DNA from: Rubrobacter xylanophilus DSM 9941
Lineage (GTDB): Bacteria; Actinomycetota; Rubrobacteria; Rubrobacterales; Rubrobacteraceae
Assembly (NCBI RefSeq): GCF_000014185.1
Contig: NC_008148.1
Coordinates: forward strand, 2,894,001 to 2,958,000
Length of the DNA: 64,000 bases
Reading direction: 5' to 3'
Below the pieces are notes generated by a model. It did no database searches, was not told the origin of the DNA, and saw only the letters and a list, made by a program, of their open reading frames with translations. Below, in pieces: positions 1 to 8,932 of this stretch (positions are counted from its first letter, which is position 1; each line of letters opens with the position of its first letter). A program made the position numbers and the translations under genes.

Positions 1-1041
1 AAGCTCCTCCAGAGCCTCCCGCGCCACCGCGCGGCGGGCGGAGAACGCCGCCCCCACCACGAGGCGCGGGGCGGCGAGCGCGGGGCGGGGTCGGAGCACG
101 TCGCGGGCGAGGCTGCGGTACGGGTCGAGGCCGGCCGGGGCGCCGCAGGCTGCGGCGAGGGCGAGCAGTCCGAGCGTCCCCACCCCGCTCTCGTAGGCGG
201 AGCTCACCGCCACCTCCATCCCCAGCTCACGGGCGGCGCGGGCGAAGCGCAGCGTCCGCGAGAGCCCGCCGAGGAGCGTGGGCTTGAGCACCGCGGCGCG
301 GGCGTAGCGGTGCCCGGCGAGGCCTTCAGGCTCCATCCCGAAGAGCGACTCGTCGAGGGCGACCGGCAGGTTCCCCCGGCGGACCAGCTCCGGCAGGCCC
401 GCCGGGTCGCGCAGCGGCTCCTCGACGTACAGAAAGCGCAGCCCGGCCGCCGCGAAGCGCAGCGCCTCGGGGAACTCCCAGGCGCGGTTGGCGTCCAGCC
501 GCAGCGTCACGCTCCCGCCCAGCTCTTCGCCGAGCGAGCGCACGAGCCGGACGTCCTCCTCCACCGGCCGCCCGCCGACCTTGAGCTTGAAGGCGCGGTA
601 GCCGGCGGCGCGCATCCGGCGGGCCTCCTCCAGCACGGTCTCCGGAGGGCCAGAGAGCAGGGCGCTCACCTCCACCTCCGGCTGCGGGCTCGGGGAGAGC
701 AGCTCCGGCAGCGGGCGTCCGGAGGCCGCCGCCCGCGCCCCGAGCAGCGCCAGCTCCAGCGCGAAGCGGGCCGAAGGGGGAAGCCCCCCGCGGGGGAGGC
801 GCGCCTCCTCGAGGTCGAGCCCCAGAAGGCCGGGCAGGACCTTCTGGAGAGCCCGGGCCGCCTGCGCGGGCGTCTCCCGGGAGAAGCCCGAAAGCGGCGC
901 GGCCTCCCCCCAGCCCGAGGCCCCCTCCGCCTCCAGGCGCAGGAGCACCCCCTCGCGCCGGCGGAGCCCCGCGCCGCCCGCCCCCGCCGGGGGCGCGAGG
1001 GGCAGCGCGTAGCGGTAGAGCCTGTAGCCGGAGATCCTCAG
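1..1041 (-). CDS. menC: o-succinylbenzoate synthase (MenC), 3' end beyond window
   Basis: Enolase-superfamily enzyme that dehydrates SHCHC to o-succinylbenzoate in menaquinone synthesis. The reverse-strand reading shows the acid-base lysine in FKLKVGG, metal ligands in [15 protein letters not shown] and ALDES, and the second lysine in VLKPTLLGG, in the right order. The C-terminus runs off the left edge. The frame has no ATG, GTG or TTG before the conserved N-terminus; the only sensible start is CTG at 1041, which overlaps the menB stop (CTGA) and aligns with the Met of E. coli MenC (MR...YR). Family assignment is firm; the start is inferred. Confidence 0.9.
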   Translation of the reverse strand, partial: MRISGYRLYRYALPLAPPAGAGGAGLRRREGVLLRLEAEGASGWGEAAPLSGFSRETPAQAARALQKVLPGLLGLDLEEARLPRGGLPPSARFALELALLGARAAASGRPLPELLSPSPQPEVEVSALLSGPPETVLEEARRMRAAGYRAFKLKVGGRPVEEDVRLVRSLGEELGGSVTLRLDANRAWEFPEALRFAAAGLRFLYVEEPLRDPAGLPELVRRGNLPVALDESLFGMEPEGLAGHRYARAAVLKPTLLGGLSRTLRFARAARELGMEVAVSSAYESGVGTLGLLALAAACGAPAGLDPYRSLARDVLRPRPALAAPRLVVGAAFSARRAVAREALEEL

Positions 1042-1889
1042 GGGCGGCGGGGGAACTTCGAGAAGTCCGGCCTGCGCTTCTCCTTGAAGGCGTCGCGGCC
1101 CTCCTGGGCCTCCTCCGTGCCGTAGAAGAGGAGGTTCGCGTCGTGGGCCAGCTGCTGGATGCCGGCGAAGCCGTCCTCGTGGGCGTGGAAGCTCGCCTTG
1201 AGCATCCGCAGCGCGAACGGCGACTTCTCCAGCATCTCCCGGCACCAGCGCACCGTCTCCTCCTCCAGCCGCTCCAGCGGCACCACCGCGTTCACCAGCC
1301 CCATCTGCAGCGCCTCCCGGGCCGTGTACTGGCGGCAGAGGAACCAGATCTCCTTGGCCCTCTTCGGCCCGACGAGCTGGGTGAGGACCGAGGCCCCGTA
1401 GCCGCCGTCGAAGGAGCCGACCCTGGGCCCGACCTGGCCGAAGATGGCGTTCTCCGCGGCGATGGTCAGGTCGCAGAGCACGTGCAGCACGTGCCCGCCG
1501 CCTATCGCGTAGCCGGCGACCATGGCCACGATGGGCTTGGGGCAGCGGCGCATCTGGACGTGGAAGTCCGTGACGTGGAAGCGCCCCACGGAGGCCCCGC
1601 CGGGCGTGCGCCGGGGGTTCTCCGGGTCCTCCAGGTAGCCCGTGTCCCCGCGAACCCGCTGGTCGCCGCCCGAGCAGAAGGCGTCGGGCCCCTCGCCGGT
1701 CAGGATGATCACCCCTATCTCCGCGTCCTCCCTGGCGTCGTCCAGCGCCCGGCTCATCTCGATGACCGTGAGCGGCCGGAAGGCGTTGCGCACCTCGGGG
1801 CGGTTTATGGTGATCTTGGCGATCCCCTCGGCCTTGTGGTACTTGATGTCCGTGAACTCTCCCGCCTCTTTCCAGTCTATAGCAGCCAT
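1038..1889 (-). CDS. menB: 1,4-dihydroxy-2-naphthoyl-CoA synthase (MenB)
   Basis: Crotonase-fold enzyme that cyclises o-succinylbenzoyl-CoA to DHNA-CoA. The 283-residue protein has the usual MenB length and landmarks: [12 protein letters not shown] near the N-terminus, FCSGGDQ (oxyanion/active-site loop), GYAIGGGH (second oxyanion-hole glycine region) and the MenB-type VGSFDGGYG segment, which separates it from ordinary enoyl-CoA hydratases. It lies 4 bp after menH and its stop overlaps the proposed menC start, so the three are probably translated together. menE is not in the window. Confidence 0.96.
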   Translation of the reverse strand: MAAIDWKEAGEFTDIKYHKAEGIAKITINRPEVRNAFRPLTVIEMSRALDDAREDAEIGVIILTGEGPDAFCSGGDQRVRGDTGYLEDPENPRRTPGGASVGRFHVTDFHVQMRRCPKPIVAMVAGYAIGGGHVLHVLCDLTIAAENAIFGQVGPRVGSFDGGYGASVLTQLVGPKRAKEIWFLCRQYTAREALQMGLVNAVVPLERLEEETVRWCREMLEKSPFALRMLKASFHAHEDGFAGIQQLAHDANLLFYGTEEAQEGRDAFKEKRRPDFSKFPRRP

Positions 1890-1893
1890 GCCT

Positions 1894-2694
1894 CTATTCT
1901 AGACCCCTTTCCTCGAGGAATTCGCGCAGGAGCCGGCCGAACGCCCCGGGACGCTCCAGGTGCACGTTGTGCCCGGCCCCGGGCACGACGGCGGCCCGCA
2001 GGGGCGGCGCCTCGCGCTCCATCCGCCGCGCGAGCGCCGCGAACTTCGGGTCGAGCTCCCCGGCCACGGCCAGCGCCGGCATGGCGAGCGCCGGGAGCGC
2101 CCCCCACAGCGGAGGCTGGCGCCCGGTCCCCATCCCGCGCAGGCTGCGGGCGAGCTCCCCCGGGTCGTTGCGGAGCCGCCGGCGCGCGAGCTCCCCGGCC
2201 AGCTCTCCGCGGCGGGCGAGGGAGGCGAAGAGCGGCCGGCGGTACCAGCGCCCCACGAAGCCCTCGAGGTCCCCGCCCTCCAGCTCCCGGGCCCGCTCCT
2301 CGTCGGCCCGGCGGCGGGCCGCCCGCTCCGCCGGGTCCTCCAGCCCCGGGGAGGCGGACTCCAGAAGCAGGGCGGAGAAGCGCCCCGGACTCCGCAGGGC
2401 CAAATAGAGCGCCAGCCGCCCGCCCATCGAGTACCCGCAGAGCGCGCAACGCCCCACCCCGAGCCCGTCGAGCAGCCCGAGCACCGCCCCGGCCGCCCCC
2501 TCCATCGTGTAGCGCTCCGGCGGGAGCCCCACCGACGCCCCGTGTCCCGGCAGGTCCGCCGCCAGGGTGCGGAAGCTCCCCCTCAGGGAGGCCGCAACCC
2601 CCTCCCAGTCTCCGGAGGAGCCCATAAAGCCGTGCAGGAAGAGCACCGCCGGGAGCCCGGGCTCCCCGCTGTCCGCGCAGGCGAGCGACCTCAG
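1894..2694 (-). CDS. menH: SHCHC synthase (MenH), alpha/beta hydrolase
   Basis: Predicted 2-succinyl-6-hydroxy-2,4-cyclohexadiene-1-carboxylate synthase, which eliminates pyruvate from the MenD product. Visible are the oxyanion motif [14 protein letters not shown], the nucleophile elbow CGYSMGG and a late GAGHNVH containing the catalytic His. The first GTG (2646) would start inside the first beta strand. Reading upstream gives [16 protein letters not shown], and a CTG at 2694 puts the protein start exactly where E. coli MenH begins (23 residues to the HGF motif). That CTG lies one base after the stop of the upstream channel gene, so coupling is likely. Start inferred; family firm. Confidence 0.87.
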   Translation of the reverse strand: MRSLACADSGEPGLPAVLFLHGFMGSSGDWEGVAASLRGSFRTLAADLPGHGASVGLPPERYTMEGAAGAVLGLLDGLGVGRCALCGYSMGGRLALYLALRSPGRFSALLLESASPGLEDPAERAARRRADEERARELEGGDLEGFVGRWYRRPLFASLARRGELAGELARRRLRNDPGELARSLRGMGTGRQPPLWGALPALAMPALAVAGELDPKFAALARRMEREAPPLRAAVVPGAGHNVHLERPGAFGRLLREFLEERGLE

Positions 2695-2695
2695 G

Positions 2696-3316
2696 CTACC
2701 ACCCCCGGCGGCGCAGCGCCCGCTGCGCCAGCAGGTCGGCCGCCACCAAAAGCCCCCAGGTGTACATCGCGGCGCTCAGGCTGAGGAAAGAGACCCCGAT
2801 GGAGAGCACGAAGACCGCCGGCATCGCGAGGCCCCGGAGGAGGTGGGCCCTCACCATCCGTTCGCTCAGGCCGCGGTCCACCAGCCGGCGGCCCGCCGAG
2901 GCGTACCACCACACCGCCGTCAGGAGCAGCCTCGCGACCGCGAGGCTCCCGGCGTAGACCACGACCGCGAGCCGGTGCTCGCCGTACTCCCCGAGCAGGG
3001 AGGTCGGGAACGGCAGAAAGGCTATCGCCATGAGGAACAGCGCGTTCAGCCACATCAGGGTGCGGTCGTAGCCCCTGATGTAGGAGAAGATGCTGTGGTG
3101 TCCCATCCAGTACATGGTGATGACCACGAAGCTGAGGACGTAGCTCAGGTACTTGGGCCAGAGGGCGGCCAGCTCCTCCGGGAGCCGCTCGTCCACCAGC
3201 GCCCCCGGTATCTCCGGCACCCGGATGTCCAGCACCAGCAGGGTGATGGCGATGGCGAAGACCGCGTCGCTGAAGAACACGACGCGCTCGAGACCAACGC
3301 CCTTCTCGCCCTCCAC
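2696..3316 (-). CDS. TMEM175-family potassium channel-like membrane protein
   Basis: A 206-residue integral membrane protein with about six hydrophobic segments. The N-terminus carries the TMEM175/DUF1211 signature (FFSDAVFAIAITLLVLDI, residues about 14-31), in which the F-S-D helix lines the pore in characterised members. GTG start at 3316. It sits inside the men operon between menD and menH, in the same direction and with tight spacing, although it has no known role in quinone synthesis. A link between membrane potential and menaquinone supply is speculation. Confidence 0.85.
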   Translation of the reverse strand: MEGEKGVGLERVVFFSDAVFAIAITLLVLDIRVPEIPGALVDERLPEELAALWPKYLSYVLSFVVITMYWMGHHSIFSYIRGYDRTLMWLNALFLMAIAFLPFPTSLLGEYGEHRLAVVVYAGSLAVARLLLTAVWWYASAGRRLVDRGLSERMVRAHLLRGLAMPAVFVLSIGVSFLSLSAAMYTWGLLVAADLLAQRALRRRGW

Positions 3317-3367
3317 CGGCCTCCCTTCGCCGCTGCGCCACCAGTTTAGCCCACGGGGCAGAGCCGC

Positions 3368-5092
3368 TCACCCGGCGGCCCCCCGGAGGAGCTCGCGGTG
3401 CAGCGCCAGGTTCTCCCGCCGGTCGGTCACCACCTCGATGAGGTGCGGGCCGCCCTCGGCGCAGGCCCTCTGGTAAGCGAGGGAGAGCTCCCCGGCGGTG
3501 CGCGGCCCGGAGTACCCGAGCCCGAACATCTCCGCGGCCTGCCGGAAGCCGAGCCCGTGCGGGGTTCCGAAGTAGGGCTCGAAGATCCCCCCGTGCTCCG
3601 CCACGGGGAGGAAGTGGAAGATCCCCCCGCCGTCGTTGTTGAGAACCACCACGACCGCCGGGAGCCCGCGCAGCATGGCGAGCGAGTTCAGGTCGTGGAG
3701 GAGCGCCAGATCCCCGATGAGCAGCGTGACCGGGCGCCCGGCGCCGCGGGCGAAGCCGGCGGCGGTCGCCACGGTGCCGTCGATCCCGCTCGCCCCCCGG
3801 TTGGCCGCCACGGGGACGGGCGGTCCTTCCGGGTCGGCGAAGGTGTCCAGGTCGCGCACCGGCATGCTGCTCGCCGCGACCAGCGCGTGATCCTCCGGGA
3901 TGAGCCGCGAGACGAGGCGGGCGACCCCGGGCTCGGAAAGGCCCTTGCGCTCCCGGAGCGCCGCCTCCAGCCGCCGCCCGGCCTCCCCGGAGGCCCGCAG
4001 CCACCCCGAGAGCCAGCCCGGCGCGGCGGCCCGCCTCACGCGCCCGGCGAGGGCGGCGCAGAGCTCCGCCACGTCGGCCTCCAGGCGGTGGGTCGCCAAA
4101 TGCTCCGGGTCGGACCTGAAGGGGTGGTCGGCGACCACCGCGTACGTCGCGGGCTTCCGGCCGGTCACGTACCGCTGCAGGCGCTTGGAGACCGGCACCC
4201 CGCCCACCCGCACCACGGCGTCCGGCGCGCGCCCCCCGGGGAAGCGCCCGCCGGCGAGCAGCAGGTCGTGGTAGGGGGCGGAGACCTCAGGCCTGGCCCC
4301 GAGGCGCGCCTGCGAGCAGATGTCCGGGAGGAGCGGCCAGCCCAGGGCGGCGGCGAGGCGCGCGGCGGCCTCCCCCTGCTTCCGGGAGCGCAGCCTGCCC
4401 GCGACGACGACCCCCCGCTCCGCGGCGCCCAGGGCGCTCGCGAGCTCCCGCACCTCGGCCTCGTCGGGGACGGGGGCCGCGCGGGCGTAGCGGGTGTAGG
4501 GGCCGTCCCCCGGCCACAGGTCGGGGAGGCCGTCCGGCTGCGCGGGCTGCGGCAGGAAAGGCTCGCGGAACATCAGGTTCAGGTGCACCGGGCCGGCGGG
4601 GGGGCGTTGGGAACGGTAGACGGCCTGGTCCACGGTGGTGAGGACCGTCGCCGGGTCCTGGTCCGGGCCGGGAGGGGGGACGTCGAAGCTCCAGCGGGCG
4701 TAGCCCCCGAAGATCCCGGGCTGCTCTATGGTCTGGTTCGCCCCGGTGTGGCGCAGCTCCGGCGGGCGGTCGGCGGTGAGCAGGAGCATCGGCACGCAGT
4801 CGGTGGCGGCCTCCGCGACGGCCGGCAGCCCGTTGGCGACGGCGGTGCCGGAGGTGGTGACCCAGGCGGCGGGGCGCCCCGTGGCCCGGGCGTAGCCCAG
4901 GGCGGCGAAGGCCGTCCCCCGCTCGTCGTAGTGGACGAGGGCGCGGGCCCGCGGGTGCTCCGCGATGGCGGCGACGAGCGGGGTGGAGCGCGACCCCGGC
5001 GCCACGCAGAAGAGGCCCACCCCGCAGCGGAGCAGCTCCTCGACGAGGAGCCTCCCCCAGAGGCGGTTAGCCCGAGGCGTCCCGTCCCTCAA
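3368..5092 (-). CDS. menD: SEPHCHC synthase (MenD)
   Basis: Thiamine-diphosphate enzyme that adds 2-oxoglutarate-derived succinic semialdehyde to isochorismate. At 574 residues it is full length. It has the MenD N-terminal pattern (FCVAPGSRSTPL, then HYDERGTAFAALGYA containing the ThDP-activating Glu), VTTSGTAVANGLPAV, and a C-terminal ThDP-binding GDLALLHDLNSL followed by NNDGGGIF. TTG start at 5092, within the 3' end of menF (26-bp overlap), which implies translational coupling. No clear Shine-Dalgarno precedes it. Confidence 0.96.
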   Translation of the reverse strand: MRDGTPRANRLWGRLLVEELLRCGVGLFCVAPGSRSTPLVAAIAEHPRARALVHYDERGTAFAALGYARATGRPAAWVTTSGTAVANGLPAVAEAATDCVPMLLLTADRPPELRHTGANQTIEQPGIFGGYARWSFDVPPPGPDQDPATVLTTVDQAVYRSQRPPAGPVHLNLMFREPFLPQPAQPDGLPDLWPGDGPYTRYARAAPVPDEAEVRELASALGAAERGVVVAGRLRSRKQGEAAARLAAALGWPLLPDICSQARLGARPEVSAPYHDLLLAGGRFPGGRAPDAVVRVGGVPVSKRLQRYVTGRKPATYAVVADHPFRSDPEHLATHRLEADVAELCAALAGRVRRAAAPGWLSGWLRASGEAGRRLEAALRERKGLSEPGVARLVSRLIPEDHALVAASSMPVRDLDTFADPEGPPVPVAANRGASGIDGTVATAAGFARGAGRPVTLLIGDLALLHDLNSLAMLRGLPAVVVVLNNDGGGIFHFLPVAEHGGIFEPYFGTPHGLGFRQAAEMFGLGYSGPRTAGELSLAYQRACAEGGPHLIEVVTDRRENLALHRELLRGAAG

Positions 5093-6488
5093 GCCCGAGT
5101 ATCCCGGCGAAGTCGGAGATCTTCTGCTCTATCTCGGCCCACTCCTCCGCGGCGGCGGAGCCCCTCACGATGCCCGCCCCGGAGAAGAGCGCGAGCTCGC
5201 TCCCGCGCACCAGCCCGGAGCGGATGCCGACGGCGAACTCCGCCCCCCCGGCCCCTATCCAGCCGACCGGCCCGGCGTACCAGCCCCGGTCGAAGGGCTC
5301 GGAGGACCGGAGCTCGGCGAGCGCGGCCCGCCGCGGGTAGCCGCCGACGGCGGGCGTGGGGTGCAGGGTCTCGAGCAGGTCCGCGTCGGTGACCCCGGGC
5401 CGCAGCACGCCGCGCAGCCGGGCGACGAGGTGCCGCCGGCTGGCGAGCCGCATCTCGGAGACGTCGCCATCGGCCCTGAGCGACTCGCACAGAGGAGCGA
5501 GCTCCTCCCGGATGCTCCGGAGCACGTAGGCGTGCTCCTCCCGGTCCTTCTCGCTGCCGAGCAGCTCCCCCCCGAGGGCCCGGTCGTCGGCCTCGGAGCT
5601 CCCGCGGGGCCGGGTCCCGGCCACGGCCTCGCTGGTTACGCTGCGGCCCTCGCGCCGGTAGAGGCGCTCGGGGGAGGCCCCGAGGAAGGCCGCCCCCTCC
5701 TGCGGCTCGAAGTAGAAGTGGAAACAGCCGGGGGTGACGGCCCTGAGCGCCCGGGCGAGCGCCGGCGCGTCGAGCGGCCCGCCGAAGGAGAAGGCGGCCC
5801 TGCGGGCCAGGACCACCTTGTCCATGCGGCCCTCCTCGAACGCCGCGAGGGCCCTCCCGACACCGGCCCTCCAGCCGGCGAACCCGGGGGCGTCGGACCG
5901 CCGCAGCGGGGCGGGGAAGCGCGGCGCAGGGAGCTCCTCCTCCGGGAGGGGAAGCGCCTCCAGCTCCTCGAGGATCTCCTCCCTGCGGTCCGCGTCGCGG
6001 GGCAGCACGAGGTTGCAGGCGAGCTCGCGCATCCCCTCCCGGACCCGCAGCTCGAAGCGCGGGAGCACGAAGCGGTAGGCGCCGAAGGGCTCCCACTCGG
6101 CACCGGGCCGCCGGGCGGGGTCGAACCGGGCCCCGCCGTAGTAGCGGGTGCCGCCGTCCCCGGCGAGCAGGAGCCCCTGCCGCTTGCGGAGCGCGGCGGG
6201 GCACTCGCCGGGCCAGCCGACGAGCGCGTCGGCCTCGCCGGCGGCGGCGACCTCGAACCCCCCGCCGCGCGCGGACCAGTACAGGCGGGAGCCGGGGCGC
6301 TGGGCGGCGAGCCACAGCAGGGGGTCCACCTCGCCGACCGGCACGGAGAGGCGCACCACGCGCTCCTCGAGGCCGGCCTCCTCCACGGCCCCCCCGGAGA
6401 GGGCGCGGCTGACCAGCCCGGCGAGGCGCCACCGGGCGCGCCCCGGCCGCGCCTCCCGCCTGAGGACGCCGCACCTTCTAGCAGCCAA
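5067..6488 (-). CDS. menF: isochorismate synthase (MenF)
   Basis: Chorismate-utilising enzyme (MenF/EntC type) that makes isochorismate, first step of menaquinone synthesis. The C-terminal half has KVVLARRA, FYFEPQEGAAFLGASPERL, SEAVAGTRPRG, KDREEHAYVL and HPTPAVGGYPR, all standard for the family. TTG start at 6488 chosen because AAGGAG lies 7 bases upstream. First gene of the minus-strand men series; a TACACT resembling a -10 box lies about 30 bp upstream. Confidence 0.94.
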   Translation of the reverse strand: MAARRCGVLRREARPGRARWRLAGLVSRALSGGAVEEAGLEERVVRLSVPVGEVDPLLWLAAQRPGSRLYWSARGGGFEVAAAGEADALVGWPGECPAALRKRQGLLLAGDGGTRYYGGARFDPARRPGAEWEPFGAYRFVLPRFELRVREGMRELACNLVLPRDADRREEILEELEALPLPEEELPAPRFPAPLRRSDAPGFAGWRAGVGRALAAFEEGRMDKVVLARRAAFSFGGPLDAPALARALRAVTPGCFHFYFEPQEGAAFLGASPERLYRREGRSVTSEAVAGTRPRGSSEADDRALGGELLGSEKDREEHAYVLRSIREELAPLCESLRADGDVSEMRLASRRHLVARLRGVLRPGVTDADLLETLHPTPAVGGYPRRAALAELRSSEPFDRGWYAGPVGWIGAGGAEFAVGIRSGLVRGSELALFSGAGIVRGSAAAEEWAEIEQKISDFAGILGLEGRDASG

Positions 6489-6551
6489 GCCCCTGCTCCT
6501 TCATCGCAGGCGTAGTGTAGCAATCCGTAGCGAGCGCCATGGCGTTCCCGC

Positions 6552-7997
6552 TCACAATCCGCGGAGCCTGGGGTAGAGCTCCCGGAAGCGCCGGTAGGCC
6601 TCTTCGTAGCGCCCGGCCCCCTCCCCGGGCCGGACCGCGCGCTCGGGCCGGGGGGCGGGGAGCCCTTCCGGACCCCCGTAGAGGCCGAGGGCCATCCCGG
6701 CGAGGAGCGCGGCCCCGCGGGCGGAGGCCACGGAGGCCACCTCGTCCGGCAGGATCGCGAGCGGCCTCCCGAGCACGTCGGCGAGCATCCGCCGCCAGCT
6801 CTCCCCGAGGCTCCCTCCCCCGGCGAGCCGGAGCGCGGGGGCCTCCACCCCCGCCCCCTCCAGGGCCTCGAGGGCGTCGCGCAGGGCGAAGGCGACGCCC
6901 TCGAGGGCGGCGCGGAGGAGGTGGCCCCTCCCGCAGCCGAGCCCGAGCCCCACCCAGGCGCCGCGGGCGGCGGGGTCGAGGTGGGGGGTCCGCTCGCCGC
7001 TTATGTAGGGGAGGAAGGTGACGCCGCCGGAGCCGGGAGGGACGGCGGCGGCCTCCTCGTAGAGCGTCTCCCAGGAGACCCGGAGCAGCTCCCTGACCCA
7101 CTCGAGCGCGAGCCCGGCGTTCTGGACGGCGGCCATGGCGTAGTAGAGGCCGGGAGAGACGGCCCGGTAGAGGTGGGTGCGCAGGGAGGGGTCGGGGGCG
7201 AAGCCGCGGCGCGGGGCGACGATCTGGGCGCCGGTGCCGACAGTGAGCTGGACCTCCCCTTGCGCGTGCAGCCCGGTCCCGAGCATGGCGCAGGCGGTGT
7301 CCGCGCCGCCGCAGGCGACGGGCAGCCCAGCGGGGAGGCCGAGGTGGCGGGCGGCCCCGGGGGCCAGCTCCCCGCAGAGGGCCGCGGAGGGGCGCAGCGG
7401 GGGCAGAAGCTCCTCCCGCAGCCCGAGCTTTCGCACGGCCTCGCGCGACCACCGGTCGGCGGCGAGGTCGTAGAGCAGGGTGGCCGAGGCGTCGGAGGGC
7501 TCGGAGCAGGCCTCGCCGGTGATGCGCATCCGAAGCCAGTCCTTGGGCTGCAGAGCCCAGCGGGCGGCGGCGTAGGCGGCGGGCTCGCGCTCGCGCAGCC
7601 AGAGCAGGGTGGGGCCGGCCATGCCGGCCGCCGGGGGGTTGGCGAGCGCGCGGCGGAGGTGCGGCGGAAGGCGGCGGTAGGCGTCGAGCTGGTCCGCGGC
7701 GCGGGTGTCGGCCCAGAGGACGGCGGGCCGGAGGGGCCGCCCGCCCTCCCCGGCGAGGACGACGCCGTGCATCTGCCCGGAGAGCCCGAGCGCCGCCACC
7801 TCCCCCGCGCGACCCCGCAGGGCCCGCCGGCAGGCCTCCCCCGCGGCCAGCCACCACTCCTCCGGGTCGGACTCGGCCCACCCGGGACGGGGAGAGCGGA
7901 CGGCGCAGGCGGAGGAGCCGGTGCCCGCAACGGCGCCCCGCTCGTCGAGGAGGAGGGCCTTCACGGAGCCGGTCCCGAGATCCAACCCCAAAAGCAC
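6552..7997 (-). CDS. xylB: FGGY carbohydrate kinase, probable xylulokinase
   Basis: Sugar kinase of the ASKHA/FGGY fold, 481 residues. The ATP-binding GLDLGTGSVK opens the protein, LGLSGQMHGVVL is the xylulokinase-type segment, and the C-terminal domain has GGADTACAMLGTG and LAGGGSLGESW. The SGQMHG stretch favours D-xylulose over glycerol or gluconate. GTG start at 7997. It follows the sortase gene at 71 bp on the same strand, with no xylose isomerase or sugar transporter nearby, so the substrate is inferred from sequence alone. Confidence 0.85.
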   Translation of the reverse strand: MLLGLDLGTGSVKALLLDERGAVAGTGSSACAVRSPRPGWAESDPEEWWLAAGEACRRALRGRAGEVAALGLSGQMHGVVLAGEGGRPLRPAVLWADTRAADQLDAYRRLPPHLRRALANPPAAGMAGPTLLWLREREPAAYAAARWALQPKDWLRMRITGEACSEPSDASATLLYDLAADRWSREAVRKLGLREELLPPLRPSAALCGELAPGAARHLGLPAGLPVACGGADTACAMLGTGLHAQGEVQLTVGTGAQIVAPRRGFAPDPSLRTHLYRAVSPGLYYAMAAVQNAGLALEWVRELLRVSWETLYEEAAAVPPGSGGVTFLPYISGERTPHLDPAARGAWVGLGLGCGRGHLLRAALEGVAFALRDALEALEGAGVEAPALRLAGGGSLGESWRRMLADVLGRPLAILPDEVASVASARGAALLAGMALGLYGGPEGLPAPRPERAVRPGEGAGRYEEAYRRFRELYPRLRGL

Positions 7998-8068
7998 CGC
8001 TCTACCGGAGAAGAAGCGAGAGGGGCCGGGGGTTCTCCCCGGCCCCCCAGAACGCCATCCGCCGCTCT

Positions 8069-8716
8069 CTAGGCCTGCTCGACGTCCTGCAGCTCGCCCT
8101 GCACCAGGATCCGCTTGGAGTAGTCCGGGAGGGTGCAGGCCTGCAGCGTGACGATGTTCTTGCCGGGGATGGGGTTGAGCACGTGCAGGTCGGTCGGGTC
8201 CACCACCAGCACCCGGAAGACCTTGTAGGTGTAGGTGGTGCCGTTGGCGTCGCGCAGGATGATCTCGTCGCCCTTCTCGAGCTTGTCTATGTCGTAGAAG
8301 GCGAGGTAGCTGTCGGTGCCGGAGTAGCCGAGGCGGTGGCCGGCGATGTAGACGTTGGCCTCCCGCTCCCAGGGGAAGCCGGTGTAGAGCAGGTGTATGG
8401 CGACGTTCTCCCGGAGCAGCGCCTCGTCGTCGCCCCGGCCGGTGGGGATCCTGGCGTTCTTCACCCGCTCCATCTTGGGGACGGTGAGCCGGAGCACGGT
8501 CCTCTCGGGCACCTCGGCTATGGTCTTCTCGCCCCCGGCGGTCCCGGACGCCTCCTCCCGCCCCGTCTCCGGAGCCACCTGCCGCTGCTTGGCCTCGCGG
8601 GGCATCTCCTTGCCCCCGCTCTCGCCGGAGGTCTGACCCATGAGGGAGCCGCAGGCGGAGAGCGCCGCCGCAAGCAGCAGCGCCCCCAGGATCAAAGCCA
8701 GCTTCCTCAGACGCAT
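8069..8716 (-). CDS. Class E-like sortase with lipoprotein signal peptide
   Basis: A 215-residue sortase-fold transpeptidase. A hydrophobic signal ends in the lipobox LSAC with Cys22, then a Ser/Gly/Glu-rich linker (about 23-70). The catalytic set is visible: His127 in IAGHRLGY, Cys194 in TLQACTL, Arg202 in the following strand. A lipid anchor instead of the usual transmembrane helix is unusual for this family. No LPXTG-like substrate or pilin gene is adjacent. It is clearly paralogous to the sortase at 51552-52139 from about FPWxxEANVYIAGHRLGY to VQGEL. ATG start with GAGAGGTGATGAG upstream. Confidence 0.88.
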   Translation of the reverse strand: MRLRKLALILGALLLAAALSACGSLMGQTSGESGGKEMPREAKQRQVAPETGREEASGTAGGEKTIAEVPERTVLRLTVPKMERVKNARIPTGRGDDEALLRENVAIHLLYTGFPWEREANVYIAGHRLGYSGTDSYLAFYDIDKLEKGDEIILRDANGTTYTYKVFRVLVVDPTDLHVLNPIPGKNIVTLQACTLPDYSKRILVQGELQDVEQA

Positions 8717-8766
8717 CTCATCACCTCTCCCGAAAAATATACGTCCCGCCCTGGAGCACAGCAGAG

Positions 8767-8819
8767 CCTAACATCCCAACGTAACAATCCGGTTACAAAC
8801 GGGGCAAAACCCCGTTACA
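8767..8819 (-). promoter_or_regulatory. Four-box direct-repeat operator upstream of sortase 1
   Basis: Reading on the minus strand, four TGTWACS-like heptamers face the sortase gene: TGTAACG (8819-8813), TGTAACC (8797-8791), TGTTACG (8786-8780) and TGTTAGG (8773-8767). Starts are spaced 22, 11 and 13 bp. The region upstream of the second sortase has four matching boxes with the last two spacings identical (11 and 13). About one-turn direct repeats are typical of OmpR/PhoB-type response regulators, but the regulator is unknown. The proximal box ends 50 bp from the ATG. Confidence 0.7.
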
Positions 8820-8868
8820 GCCGGAGCGTATGGTAATCGCCGGGGAAACAACTGTAAACCCCGCCCTC

Positions 8869-8896
8869 TTGACAATCTCGAATATATATGTACACT
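8869..8896 (+). promoter_or_regulatory. Sigma-70-type promoter of the coiled-coil protein gene
   Basis: Perfect -35 TTGACA (8869-8874), 16-bp spacer and -10 TACACT (8891-8896), with AT-rich TATATAT just ahead of the -10. Transcription would begin near 8903, leaving a leader of about 30 nt that contains GGAGGT before the GTG at 8933. It is the best -35 match seen in the window. Confidence 0.75.
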
Positions 8897-8932
8897 GCAC
8901 ATAGCTGTAAAGAGACACGGAGGTAAGAGAGC

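Noticed and set aside
6525-6570. Sequence resembling a lac operator half (ATTGTGAGCGGGAAC on the minus strand)
   Set aside because: Only one half matches, there is no symmetry, and it lies at the end of the xylulokinase gene and far from any LacI-type regulator.
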